DNA from: Acidiferrobacterales bacterium
GTDB taxonomy: Bacteria > Pseudomonadota > Gammaproteobacteria > Acidiferrobacterales > SZUA-150
Length of the DNA: 64,000 nucleotides
NCBI GenBank assembly: GCA_947258385.1
Contig: CAMYII010000040.1
Span: 154,511-218,510, forward strand
Reading direction: 5' to 3'
Position 1 is the stretch's first letter. The number at the start of each line of letters is the position of its first letter. This document shows, in pieces, positions 18,455 to 27,742 of the stretch. Position numbers and translations under genes: made by a program. The notes below the pieces were generated by a model. It worked only from the letters and a program-made list of their open reading frames with translations, ran no database searches and was not told the origin of the DNA.

Positions 18455-18997
18455 TTGACTCCGATGAGCTGAACCGCGAATCCCAGCGGCACAAACCGCC
18501 GAAAGGGGGAATTTGAGCGGTGCGGGGCATATCTTCCACTATTTTTCGACGCTCCTAAAGGGCAAATGGAATGACGCCCTTTAAGGTCTCGTCACAAGCA
18601 AAAAAGGGTTGCCAGGGGCAAGTCGCGTTGCGGCCGTCATCCCGTGAACGGCTACCCCGTCAAAACGGCTTTGCCACGGATGGCAAGTCACGGTGATTCA
18701 AGCCGAACATGCCGATGGGCGCGGACGACCGGAATGGGTGGAGTGCCGTGACGAAAGGACATGAAGTCCGTAGCGAGCGCTGACTTGTCACGTTCAGTGC
18801 CACCGGGGCATGTCCATGCAATACCGGCATTTCCGTACCGTTTTAAGCTTCTCGGCCAGGCCGGATCGTAACCCATATCGGCGTGCGTTATCCGGTTGTT
18901 ATTTCGATCAAAAAATGTAAAGTTAGAAGGTGCGTGAAAGACGAAATATTGGAAACTATGATACTCGTAAGGCTATCGAGACGGCCAGGCATAAAGG
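18455..18997. other. Long leader region with stacked hairpins
   Basis: 543 bases without a gene. Between about 18670 and 18770 several complementary segments lie close together: TTGCC/GGCAA (18672-18686), GTCACGG with CCGTGAC (18687-18693 and 18746-18752), and GGAC/GTCC (18757-18769). A further hairpin, AAAGGGC/GCCCTTT, lies at 18557-18582. This may be a structured leader or small RNA upstream of the histidine kinase, but I do not recognise the class. Confidence 0.35.
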
Positions 18998-20218
18998 ATG
19001 ATCCCCGCTCCGATCCCCGAAAACGAAGAAGAACGTATCCGCTGGCTCGACGAGCTTGGGATCCTCGATACGGTCGAGGAACAAGCCTATGACGATCTGG
19101 CATTGCTGGCATCACATATCTGCGGCACCCCCATCGCCCTGGTCAGTCTCGTGGACCGCGACCGTCAATGGTTCAAATCCCACCTGGGATTAGCCACACG
19201 CGAGACCCCGCGCGAATACGCCTTCTGTTCCCACGCCATCCTCGACAATGAGGTGCTGGTGGTTGAAGATTCCGATCGTGACGAGCGGTTTCACGACAAC
19301 CCGCTGGTCACCGGCAAACCTTATGTAAAGTTCTACGCGGGCACCCCGCTGATTCTACGCGACAACATCCGGCTGGGAACCCTCTGCGTCATTGACAACA
19401 AGGCACGCCAGATCACGCCGGAGCAAAAGCAGGCTCTCAAGGCCCTCGCCCGCCAGGTGGTAGGGCAAATGGAGTTAGGTCTCAGGGTCAAGGAGCTCCA
19501 GCGCCTCGATCGCGCCAAGGACGAGTTCGTCGCCATGGTGAGCCATGAGTTGAGAACACCGCTGACGTCAATCAATGGCGCGTTAAGCCTCCTCCACCAC
19601 AATGCGCTCGGACAACTCGATCCTTCGATGAGCAAAATGGTCGAGATCGCGCACCGCAATGCCGAGCGGCTTCTTTGCATCGCCAATGACATACTGGACC
19701 TGGCAAAGATCGAAGCGGGAAGACTCAAGCTAAACCCGCAACCAACTGATCTGGTGGCCCTCACCGAACACGCCATTGAGCTCAACAGGGTCTACTGCGC
19801 GCAATGCAACTGTCATCTCGAGATGAAGTGCACCGGGTTGAAGGGGCCTGTGATTGTTTCGGGTGATGGGCAGCGCCTGCTGCAGGTGCTGAGCAACCTG
19901 ATCTCCAATGCCGCCAAGTTCACCCACGAAGGTGATTCAGTCGAAATCTTTCTTGCGACTGATGAAACGACGGCCCGGGTGAGCATCACGGATCACGGCC
20001 CCGGCATTCCCCCTGAGCAGCGGCACCAGCTGTTTCAAAGATTTACACAGACGGGAGCCAACGGTAACCGCAAGCTGCCCGGCACGGGACTGGGGCTCGT
20101 CATCTGCAAGGAACTCGTGGAGATGCATCAAGGAGCGATCGGGTTCGAATCGCTCCCGGGCGAGCACACTACGTTTTATTTCTCGCTTCCGTTGATAAAT
20201 CATATCAGAGGCGTATAA
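18998..20218 (+). CDS. GAF-domain histidine kinase
   Basis: 406 residues. An N-terminal GAF domain (about 20-160: YDDLALLASHICGTPIA and the RLGTLCVID end) is followed by HisKA with the phosphoacceptor His183 in VSHELRTPL. The ATPase domain has the N box (NLISNAAKF), G1 (DHGPGIP) and G2 (GTGLGL). No membrane helix, so a soluble cytosolic sensor of a small molecule or redox state. No response regulator is adjacent, making it an orphan kinase. The ATG at 18998 overlaps an out-of-frame ORF on the same strand. Confidence 0.9.
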   Translation: MIPAPIPENEEERIRWLDELGILDTVEEQAYDDLALLASHICGTPIALVSLVDRDRQWFKSHLGLATRETPREYAFCSHAILDNEVLVVEDSDRDERFHDNPLVTGKPYVKFYAGTPLILRDNIRLGTLCVIDNKARQITPEQKQALKALARQVVGQMELGLRVKELQRLDRAKDEFVAMVSHELRTPLTSINGALSLLHHNALGQLDPSMSKMVEIAHRNAERLLCIANDILDLAKIEAGRLKLNPQPTDLVALTEHAIELNRVYCAQCNCHLEMKCTGLKGPVIVSGDGQRLLQVLSNLISNAAKFTHEGDSVEIFLATDETTARVSITDHGPGIPPEQRHQLFQRFTQTGANGNRKLPGTGLGLVICKELVEMHQGAIGFESLPGEHTTFYFSLPLINHIRGV

Positions 20219-20480
20219 GAACTTTCTCCAACACCTTCTGAGCCTGCCCTTCGATACCTGGCGATCCCGGCGAGAACGGATATGTCCGCTCCGTATCTTT
20301 AACGCGCTCGGAAAGACATTGGCTGCTGACCTGCGTTCCGTGCCGCTGGCACAGGACATGCTGGAGCGGCCCTCGAGCACCACGATCTCCAAGGGGGCGT
20401 CGCCGGGGGTTATCCCGCCGGCATCGACGACGCGGCCGGAATCTTGGAGTACCGCCGGGTTCTGGATCGCTTACCTTGGA

Positions 20481-20591
20481 CTATTGCAGGGCCTGAGTAA
20501 TCAGCAGCACCAGAATCGCAAATAGCAGCGCAATAACCCACCTGAGATGGTGTGCGATGCTGCGCAATAATGCTTTGGTGTCTTCGTCCAT
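20481..20591 (-). CDS. Small membrane peptide, 36 residues
   Basis: A short frame reading MDEDTKALLR then a basic SIAHHLRW and one hydrophobic helix of about 18 residues (VIALLFAILVLLITQ). A GGGGT-type ribosome-binding site lies upstream. Charged N-terminus plus a single helix is characteristic of small bacterial membrane proteins. No homologue is known to me, and the frame is short enough that chance cannot be excluded. Confidence 0.5.
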   Translation of the reverse strand: MDEDTKALLRSIAHHLRWVIALLFAILVLLITQALQ

Positions 20592-20791
20592 CTAATGTTA
20601 CCCCGTGTATGCCAATGCGCCCGAAGGTATTGCGCGATGAACTACAAACTCAAGCGTCTTTGGTAACGCGAATCCCCTCGGGGTAAAATGGGCTTGGGTA
20701 AACTCACCGGCCGAGGGACACGGCCTGTTGGGGGACTCTTTTGTTCTTTTCGACAGATCCATAAATGCCCACCGGCCCGCAGTCTCCCGGG

Positions 20792-21241
20792 TCAGCCCAA
20801 ATGTGTCAGGCCTTGATGGCCGCAGAACTCGCACGGCGACAACTCATCGGTACCGACGGCCACCGCGATGCGCGCACCGCAGCTGTCGCATTGATACATC
20901 CCGGCCTGGTAGAGCTTGGGCGCCGGGGGTGCAATCACGGTCACCGTCGGCTCATGCCCAGTGTATTCACGCGAGCCACAGTTATCGCATTCCGGCAATT
21001 CCTCGATCGGCTCGGTAAACAGCACCCCATGTCGACAACTGGCACACTCGTAGCGGCCCGACGGGTACTGAAAAATAGTCTTGGGCTGGGCGGCCGCCTC
21101 GGCCTCCGCTTTGGCTTCGGCCACGGCCTTGGCCATCTCTTTGCTCAACACAGCCACCCTGGCTTCGGCTGCCCTCGCTTCCCTCATGACCTTCATGACT
21201 TCTTTGGCCAGCGCCTTCGCTCGTTCCTGTGCCGTTGGCAT
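20792..21241 (-). CDS. Double zinc-ribbon protein with N-terminal coiled coil
   Basis: 149 residues. The N-terminal 50 residues are a charged, Ala-rich helix (EVMKVMREARAAEARVA) likely to form a coiled coil. Two zinc ribbons follow: CASC/CDNC (about 66-97) and CDSC/CEFC (about 117-142), joined by a Pro-rich linker. It is the intact paralogue of the frameshifted gene at 6076-6370. Each ribbon should hold one Zn by four cysteines. Molecular role unknown. Confidence 0.75.
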   Translation of the reverse strand: MPTAQERAKALAKEVMKVMREARAAEARVAVLSKEMAKAVAEAKAEAEAAAQPKTIFQYPSGRYECASCRHGVLFTEPIEELPECDNCGSREYTGHEPTVTVIAPPAPKLYQAGMYQCDSCGARIAVAVGTDELSPCEFCGHQGLTHLG

Positions 21242-21836
21242 CAGATTCTCCGCGTAGGTTTAGAAACGGTGTCTTGCTTATAAGTATACAGCGATATCAA
21301 CCACTTTTACCACGGGATTCTCGGGTGATTAGCCCTCCAGCAACTGCCACGTCCACCCTCAAGACGGCCTCATGTGCCTTTTCGGTTGGATCTGGACCGG
21401 GAATCCGCACCATCACGACCGTCGCGGGGAGTCTATGACGACCCACTCACTTCAACGCGTTTTAAGGAAACCGTCGGTGAATTATTAATACTTGAGTCCG
21501 CCCGCTTGCGTAAAGGTCCCGACCTGCCCTTGATCCTCAACGTTGGCCTGGCGGTAGTCGCCTCTTAAAGGATGGGCCAATCTGCCGGGCAGGAAGCCCA
21601 GGTGCCGCGGGCGCAGGAGCGGCGGGCTAGGTCTTTTGGAGAGCATTGGCATCATGTCGTCCTATAAATATTAGGAATACATGATAGACGGACTGGGATT
21701 GCTCGATAATAGCATTATGGATATCGTAGAATTACCTGAGATCCGCCACGCCATAGGTATAGCACCGGAGACGTTTGTGGAGAGCCCTGAGCGGCGTTCG
21801 CGCTGATTGATCCTGGAAAAGTCAACATGGACTGAT
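21242..21836. other. Gap with a possible small gene and repeat module
   Basis: About 595 bases. A repeat segment, TGCCGGGCAGGAAGCCC, at about 21577-21620 recurs near 54165. A 41-codon frame (21681-21806) is listed separately. Otherwise nothing recognised. Confidence 0.4.
21681..21806 (+). CDS. Possible 41-residue protein
   Basis: ATG with AGGA six bases upstream. The product reads MIDGLGLLDNSIMDIVELPE then IRHAIGIAPETFVE, an ordinary soluble composition. It stops 30 bp before the second DUF1858-like gene and could be co-transcribed with it. Not recognised; may be chance. Confidence 0.3.
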   Translation: MIDGLGLLDNSIMDIVELPEIRHAIGIAPETFVESPERRSR

Positions 21837-22037
21837 ATGCAAAAGATAACGGCATCGACAAGAATTAGTGAGATCCTGAACGAATATCCAGAGCTGACCG
21901 ATTACCTCATGGAGTTGAGGCTCTGCAGAACCGACGTCGGCCCTGACAGCATTTTGAGCTGGGAACTTTCACGGGCCGCCGCCGAGGAGGGGCTGGACCT
22001 ACGGTCTCTACTGGTTGAATTAAACAGTAGGATATAA
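21837..22037 (+). CDS. DUF1858-like protein, copy 2 (Cys pair lost)
   Basis: 66 residues, aligned end to end with copies at 9046 and 33044 (ITASTRISEILNEYPELTDYLMEL). At the turn where copy 1 has CGC, this copy has CRTD, leaving one cysteine. It keeps the GPDS-LSWEL and LLVELN blocks. The preserved backbone but lost Cys pair suggests a changed or lost redox role. Confidence 0.7.
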   Translation: MQKITASTRISEILNEYPELTDYLMELRLCRTDVGPDSILSWELSRAAAEEGLDLRSLLVELNSRI

Positions 22038-22230
22038 CAATTAAGGCCGTACTCGCTCTCAATGTGGCGTGGCAAAACTTGAAAGTCCTCTGGTCCCGCC
22101 CAGCCGTGGCTAAGCCGAGACAGTAATGTGCACCGGCTGTTAATTGCCGCGCATTCTCGCGTTTGAGCCGCGCCATCTCTCGCGAGGCATCGGTGTGCTA
22201 GCCCCGGTCCCGGAAAGGCCGGCTCCGCCT

Positions 22231-23808
22231 TTACAACACCGGTGTTAATGGCAGCAATTTAAAGAAACGCATCTTTATACGTTTGCGCAGTGGGGCTTCC
22301 CCGTCAGCCTTGTCTTGTCCGGCCCGCCAACTATTGCTCGGCGCCATATCTATCAAAATGCCCTGCTCCACTTGTTGCGCCAGGCCGGCATTGTCGATCA
22401 ACACACCGACCTCGGTATTCAGATTGGCGGACCGGGGATCCAAATTAAAGGTACCAATATAAAGATGCCTGCTATCGACAATAAAGGTCTTGGCGTGGAT
22501 GGCAAAAATAGGTCGCTGTTCGCGCGTTCCCGCAGTGGGCTGCATTAATGTATTCTGAATTTCCGGTTCCGGGCGATATTCATAGATCTCGATACCGGTC
22601 TTGAGTAATTTTTCACGTTGCTTGTGATAACCACTAAAGGCCAGCAAATTGTCGGTCGATCCCAGTGAGTTGGTACTGATCCTGACTCTAACACCGCGCT
22701 GTATCAATTTAGCAAAAAACTCCAGGCCGCCGTCTGGTAACACAAGATAAGGTGATTGTATCGTAATGCTTTTTTGCGCTTGTTGTAGTACATCAACAAG
22801 TGCACGAGTGGTAACACCACCCCCGGCCAACCCCCGTTGGGCACTATTCTTGCCGGGAATATCGCTAATAAAATCTATATCATCCCAGGTCACTGCATCT
22901 AAGATTGTAGTGAATTGGCGTGGCACGTTTAGCAGTGCCTGACGGACGACCGGTGCAAAATTATCCGGTTCTTGCGCGTAATCATGCAGCTCATCGTATA
23001 TTTTCCGGATTTCCTCCGGCGGCATTGGTTTGGGCCCGGACGTCAGTAATTGCTCTACGGGCACGGATAACTCACTATTCCAGAAACTGTCAAAGCTCTT
23101 TTCCATCTGTGTGACTACCGGGCCCAACAACAAAATATCACGATCACGAAAATTATAGCGGTGATCGTAATCATAGTATTCATCCGCCATATTGCGTCCA
23201 CCGGTAATGGCGGCAATGCCATCGACAGTAACAATTTTGTCATGCATACGTTGATTAACGCCCCGGAAATCACTTGCGGTGTTCCATAGGCGTTTCAACC
23301 TGCTGGTACCAACCGAATGCTTTGGGTTATATATTCGAATGTTGACATTTGGATGCGCGGCCAGTGCCAACAAATTGCGGCGACGCGCCTTTATCAATAA
23401 ATCATCAACAATGACACGTACTGTCACTCCACGTTCAGCGGCCCGTAGCAAGGCCTCGCTCGCTAATAAACCGATATTGTCGTTACTCCAGATAAAGTAC
23501 TGCACGTTGATGGTATTCTGGGCATGATCCACCAAGGCGGCCCGCGCCAGTAAGGACTCCTCCCCCTTCTCCAATACGTAGGCGCCGCTTTTTGGGGCGT
23601 ATTGAGCCAACGCCTGACGCAGCCTTTGCTGGATGCTAATGGTATCGGCGTCACTCGCATAACTGCAACGCGCAGCCAAAATCAGCAACAACATGACAAG
23701 TGAACATGTAAAAAATAACCGAAACGATGACTTGATGACAAAACAACAGCGCCGATACTCTGCCCGACCGATCAGAAGTTCCATGTTTTGTGTATTCTTT
23801 AGGCTCAT
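22231..23808 (-). CDS. Phospholipase D-family protein, exported
   Basis: 525 residues. After a basic start a hydrophobic signal sequence lies at about 28-50. Two HKD motifs mark the PLD superfamily: HDKIVTVD followed by GGRN (near 189), and HAKTFIVD followed by GTFNLDPRSANLNTE (near 430). The second block ends in the cardiolipin-synthase-like pattern. Such periplasmic enzymes act on phospholipids or related phosphodiesters. An ATG at 23784 (the tenth codon) is an alternative start. It appears monocistronic. Confidence 0.85.
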   Translation of the reverse strand: MSLKNTQNMELLIGRAEYRRCCFVIKSSFRLFFTCSLVMLLLILAARCSYASDADTISIQQRLRQALAQYAPKSGAYVLEKGEESLLARAALVDHAQNTINVQYFIWSNDNIGLLASEALLRAAERGVTVRVIVDDLLIKARRRNLLALAAHPNVNIRIYNPKHSVGTSRLKRLWNTASDFRGVNQRMHDKIVTVDGIAAITGGRNMADEYYDYDHRYNFRDRDILLLGPVVTQMEKSFDSFWNSELSVPVEQLLTSGPKPMPPEEIRKIYDELHDYAQEPDNFAPVVRQALLNVPRQFTTILDAVTWDDIDFISDIPGKNSAQRGLAGGGVTTRALVDVLQQAQKSITIQSPYLVLPDGGLEFFAKLIQRGVRVRISTNSLGSTDNLLAFSGYHKQREKLLKTGIEIYEYRPEPEIQNTLMQPTAGTREQRPIFAIHAKTFIVDSRHLYIGTFNLDPRSANLNTEVGVLIDNAGLAQQVEQGILIDMAPSNSWRAGQDKADGEAPLRKRIKMRFFKLLPLTPVL

Positions 23809-23836
23809 ACGGGAAACGAGAATCTGGATAGGTTAG

Positions 23837-24073
23837 TTGCGGACTAGCACCAATAAACACCTGATTGTGATCACTTGCTGTTTGGTCTTTACCTATTTTT
23901 GCCTTGCATTTATTTTAAGCGTAGCTGCTGAACAGTCCCAGCGTCAAAGCAGACACCGACGGTCCGGCACCTTCGCAGGGGCAACCGGCTCATTCAAAAG
24001 ACTCTGCCAGGCCTACCCATCCGGGGCTACCCCGTCACACCGACTCGCACCCGTTGTTAATAGCCGCGCTTGA
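23837..24073 (+). CDS. Possible small exported protein
   Basis: A TTG-initiated frame of 78 codons. The first 35 residues look like a signal peptide or membrane helix (HLIVITCCLVFTYFCLAFILS then VAAEQ), followed by a basic, low-complexity tail that runs into the 3' end of the convergent dehydrogenase gene. The hydrophobic start is suggestive but there is no good ribosome-binding site. Confidence 0.25.
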   Translation: MRTSTNKHLIVITCCLVFTYFCLAFILSVAAEQSQRQSRHRRSGTFAGATGSFKRLCQAYPSGATPSHRLAPVVNSRA

Positions 24074-25184
24074 TGTCCACCACATTGAGCATGCGCTCGC
24101 CGTTGACGTAGCGGCGAAGGTTCTCGCGCACCACGAGCCAGAAGCGTCCCATCTGCTCATCCGAGCCGGCGCTGATGTGAGGCGTGATAATGACATTCTT
24201 CGTAGTCCACAGCGGATGCGCCGGCGGCAACGGCTCCGGATCCTGCACATCCAGGGCGGCCCCGCCGAGGTGTCCCGAGTTCAAGGCATGAATGAGATCT
24301 TTAGTGACCACGCTTTTGCCCCGCCCGACGTTGATGAAATAGGCGCCTGGCTTCATTTTCCGGAAGAACGTGCGATCGAAAAGTCCCTCGGTGGCGGGGG
24401 TCAACGGCGTGGCGTTGACCACGACATCGGCTCGCCCGGCGAGCTTGTGTAGCTCATGGGCGAGTCCGACGTATTCCACGAAATCCGGTCCTTCTCGCGA
24501 GGAATTGCGCGTGGCGATCACGTGCATGCCCAGTGCGTGGGCGCGGCGCGCGATCTCCGTGCCGATCCCGCCGAGCCCGACCACCAGCATGGTGCGGCCC
24601 TGTACCTCCCACATCTCGGTGCGCTCCACCGCGCTTCGGTCCCATTTGCGCTCGCGCTGGCGGTCGCGGAAAACATAGAGCTTGCGCGTGAGCATATACA
24701 TCATACCGATCGCGTGCTCCGCGATGCCGGGTCCGTAGATCCGTTGCATGTTGGTCACAAGAAGATCGCGCTCATGAACCAACGGCGAGCTCATGCACTT
24801 ATCGACTCCGGCCGAATAGTTGAGGATATAGCGCAGATCCTTGCCGTTTTGCAGCGTCGCATGCGTGCAATAACCCAGGAGCACATCGGCGCCGTCGAGA
24901 CGACTTGCCGCCTCTTCGCGTGACCGTACAACAACCAGCTCGGCATCGCCGGCGACCTCCTTTAGCCACTTGACCGCATCCGGCTTCGATTTTTTCTGCC
25001 GTGCCTCCATCACCACCACAATACGCTGAGGCCTTTGCCAATACGTTGCCTCCCGAATCGGCTGCTTGCTTTGCTTAAGCCCCAGATCCTGTATCAGCTT
25101 CGCCGTCGCCGCATCGGGCCTCGCCGCCGACACGCCGAAACTGAAAAATAGCGTACCAATTAAAATACACAGAATTCGAACCAT
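24057..25184 (-). CDS. D-2-hydroxyacid dehydrogenase with signal peptide
   Basis: About 375 residues from the ATG at 25184, which has AAGGTGG upstream; a GTG three codons earlier is also possible. A classical Sec-like signal peptide (MVRILCILIGTLFFSFGVSA) precedes a full dehydrogenase. The enzyme has the NAD site GLGGIG, the catalytic Arg in INVGRG, Glu in DVQDPEPLP and His in TPHISAG. The family reduces 2-oxo acids with NAD(P)H in the cytosol, so an apparently exported member is odd. There is no twin-arginine motif. Confidence 0.82.
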   Translation of the reverse strand: MVRILCILIGTLFFSFGVSAARPDAATAKLIQDLGLKQSKQPIREATYWQRPQRIVVVMEARQKKSKPDAVKWLKEVAGDAELVVVRSREEAASRLDGADVLLGYCTHATLQNGKDLRYILNYSAGVDKCMSSPLVHERDLLVTNMQRIYGPGIAEHAIGMMYMLTRKLYVFRDRQRERKWDRSAVERTEMWEVQGRTMLVVGLGGIGTEIARRAHALGMHVIATRNSSREGPDFVEYVGLAHELHKLAGRADVVVNATPLTPATEGLFDRTFFRKMKPGAYFINVGRGKSVVTKDLIHALNSGHLGGAALDVQDPEPLPPAHPLWTTKNVIITPHISAGSDEQMGRFWLVVRENLRRYVNGERMLNVVDIKRGY

Positions 25185-25230
25185 GGCGACCACCTTATCT
25201 TTCGTAGCCTGGCGAATTTAACAGTTTCGA
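25158..25230. repeat. Direct repeat copy 1 (dehydrogenase start region)
   Basis: A 73-bp segment covering the start codon and upstream region of the dehydrogenase gene. It matches 26014-26086 at about 62 of 73 positions in the same orientation. Confidence 0.8.
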
Positions 25231-25545
25231 CAGGCCTGTATAATTAAACATCTTGTGAAACTCTGCTCTCATACTGTTGTACTGCTGCGCGGAAGCGACC
25301 CGTAAGCCCGAAGCGACTGGACTAATGTGCCCCAAGGGTGCCACGGCTACAGGGATGTAGAGGAGCGGCGCTGGCCTGTTATCTCCACGACCTCTCTGAT
25401 GATACCGCATCCAGGTAATCCATAATACAAGGGTATTCGTTCCCCCGCGCCTACAACCAGCGGTAGGAAAAGCACTGGAATCTTCAAATGGATTTGTCTA
25501 TTTTTATACGTAAGACATATACGTAGTATAGGGGAGGGTATCGCT
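25231..25545. other. Gap between repeat copy 1 and decayed lipoprotein
   Basis: 315 bases holding a short plus-strand frame (LILLYCCAEATRKPEATG) that resembles a lipoprotein start but soon stops. I see no usable gene. Confidence 0.3.
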
Positions 25546-26018
25546 ATTGCACAAAGGGCCATTTTCTTCATATCAATATTAATCATGACGCTTTTATCTG
25601 TGTCGGCATGTGTTTCAACGCCGAAAGTATATAAGGATTTAGCAATATCTGATCTAGCGGTAAAAAAAACAGCATACTCCACGACGTGCATGGTACGAAT
25701 AATGCGTATTTCTTTGCCTATAGGGACTTAAATAAGAAATATGACACAACCGATGAACAATACAAAAAGACAAAGGGATTTAAAACTCTAAATAATGCCA
25801 GTGAAGTGCACATCATGCCCGGTAATTACATGTTCTGAATTTACTGCGGAGGAAGCAGCTCTTGGGCAGCGCCCTATTATTCGCTGCGAGTACGTGCGGG
25901 CTATAGCTATACGCTGAAATGTGCCCCTGTCACAGGAAACAAGATCAAAATTGTCGTCGAGAATAAACAAAAAACACCGAAACAACCCATACTACAGAAA
26001 CAGAGTACTCCCCAATAA
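25546..26018 (+). pseudogene. Decayed lipoprotein gene
   Basis: A previously cryptic coding region. GGGGAGG at 25531-25537 precedes an ATT where a start codon is expected. The frame runs through a signal peptide to the lipobox SVSAC (Cys at 25609). An A8 run at 25662-25669 shifts the frame, with the continuation (HDVHGTNNAYFFAYRDLNKK...) one base out. A TGA at 25836 interrupts again, followed by IYCGGSSSWAAPYYSLRVRAG and a stop at 26016. It has three lesions in all. It lies between two direct repeats. The family is not recognised. Confidence 0.75.
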
Positions 26019-26086
26019 AAACACACAGAATTCGAACCATAATAACCGCCTTATCTTTCGAAGACTGGCAAATTTGACAGTTTCGA
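26014..26086. repeat. Direct repeat copy 2
   Basis: The second copy of the 73-bp segment at 25158-25230. Read on the minus strand it still has AAGGCGG and an ATG followed by VRILC, but the frame ends after about 31 codons. It is a duplicated promoter and start region without its gene. Confidence 0.8.
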
Positions 26087-26452
26087 GCAGCATCTAAGAA
26101 CCAAGCTCGCCTCACGATATGGCTCAGGGCCTGAAGCGGAAAATCCCCCGGCACATGCCGGGGTATGAGGGTCGCCTGCAGCTGTTTGGCGTGCCGGTGA
26201 TCGAGCGGCGTTGGTCCACGCCCCGTGCGGCCCACTGATACGGTCTGAATCGTGGAACGCGTCGAACCCGCGTTCTCCTATCGTGGCCAACACCTGGGAC
26301 GGTGAGATATTTCCGGCTCACGAAATATTTACATTTACCCGGACATGAAAAGATGCTGTTCAGACAGACATTGGCTTCCGGTGCTGGCGACCCGGAATCA
26401 TTCCTCTTATACTGTCGATCAGGAACAGGAGAGGAGCACGGGACCGCAGTCA

Positions 26453-26728
26453 ATGACGACAATTCACATTCAGCGCAAACACCGTCTGGCGCCGAACGAG
26501 TTGCGCCGACACGTCGACGCCCTCGCGGACGACCTGCAACGCAAGCTCTCAGCGAAATACCACTGGGAAGGTGACACGCTGCACTTCTCCCGAACGGGGG
26601 CATCCGGCACGATTACGCTAGACCCGGAACAGTTGGAGATCCAGATCAAGCTTGGCCTGCTGCTTCGGCCGTTCACGAATGCGGTGGAACAGAGCGTAAG
26701 CGAATATCTGGATGAATACCTGGCGTGA
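26453..26728 (+). CDS. Polyhydroxyalkanoic acid system family protein
   Basis: 91 residues of the PHA_gran_rgn type (PF09650): an amphipathic N-terminal helix (LAPNELRRHVDALADDLQRKL), then YHWEGDTLHFSRTGASGTI and LEIQIKLGLLLRPF, and an acidic C-terminal helix. Family members are linked by context to polyhydroxyalkanoate granules, but no PHA gene is in the window. The ATG at 26453 is preferred to upstream starts, which give a non-conserved extension. Confidence 0.75.
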   Translation: MTTIHIQRKHRLAPNELRRHVDALADDLQRKLSAKYHWEGDTLHFSRTGASGTITLDPEQLEIQIKLGLLLRPFTNAVEQSVSEYLDEYLA

Positions 26729-26986
26729 AGGCGTTTTATATTGCAGGGCGCCGGCTCCCCAAACGCATCGGGACTGGCGTGACAACGACATCTTTGTGGG
26801 CAAATCAGATCTTGATCCTGATTTCTGACTAATACGCGTTTCAAGGTTCGAGGGCTGACCAGGGCCCTGCAATATTGCACGACTGGTGCTAGATCCTTTT
26901 TCTTTTCCGACATGGCTTCCCCAGACGATGTAGCCGCTTCGAGCCTGACATATCGGCTGGTATCTTTTGTGTTTCGGTCCGGCACT

Positions 26987-27730
26987 TTATGACGCGCTTA
27001 CAGGTGACGCGCGTACGGGTGCCCCCTGACCAGGTGTCGGTAAAAGCGGCGATTCCTCACCCTGACGGTGTGATTGCCGCGTTCGGAATTCGCCGCGCTG
27101 ATAAAACAGCGTGCCCAGAAACGGATGCGCCACGCGGATGATGATCTGGAAACGCCACTCGTCGATATTGCGATGCAACAGCTCGAAGCGTCCAACCGTC
27201 AACCAGCGCCACAACGGCAAACGCCTGCATCCAATACGCAGAAAGTATCCATGATCGCGAAACAACAACGCGCCGCGATTTACCGTCAGGCCCAGGTACA
27301 TGCCAATGCCGCCGCCAAATTCCTCATGGAGCCGCGGTTGTTCCCTGAACAGCGAAGTGAACGTAAACCGCCCTCGCCGGCCCAGCTCATAGCGACGTTG
27401 CTTGAGGATTTCACCGTTATGCATGCCGATAATAAAATCGAACTCGGTGTCCCGTGCACAGCTATCGGGCAGAATGGAAAACCGGCGTACGATGCGCGCA
27501 ATCGCAGCGCCAAATGGTGAACAGTAAACCCACTGCATTGTGCCGATGAAATGCAATGGACGATCCTCACTCAAGTATGGCGAGAATCGTGCGGCAATCG
27601 CGGGTTCAAGTTTCCACCAGGCATGCTCTCCCAGCCCGCGACGCAATACCGCCGCAAAAGACCGCGTCCTGCGAATCGGGGATTGGAATGCAAATTGCCG
27701 GCTGGAAATGGGAAGTGTTTTTGTATTCAT
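26987..27730 (-). CDS. DUF4166 domain protein
   Basis: 247 residues. The DUF4166 pattern covers most of the chain: HFIGTMQWVYCSPFGAAIAR, a central beta-rich FDFIIGMHNGEILKQRRYELG and a late HRNIDEWRFQIIIRVAHPFLG. Function is unknown. It is the last gene of the DUF393/TIGR01777/DUF4166 operon, 12 bp after the epimerase. These three families often occur together. Confidence 0.8.
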   Translation of the reverse strand: MNTKTLPISSRQFAFQSPIRRTRSFAAVLRRGLGEHAWWKLEPAIAARFSPYLSEDRPLHFIGTMQWVYCSPFGAAIARIVRRFSILPDSCARDTEFDFIIGMHNGEILKQRRYELGRRGRFTFTSLFREQPRLHEEFGGGIGMYLGLTVNRGALLFRDHGYFLRIGCRRLPLWRWLTVGRFELLHRNIDEWRFQIIIRVAHPFLGTLFYQRGEFRTRQSHRQGEESPLLPTPGQGAPVRASPVSAS

Positions 27731-27742
27731 GCTCCACCCACT

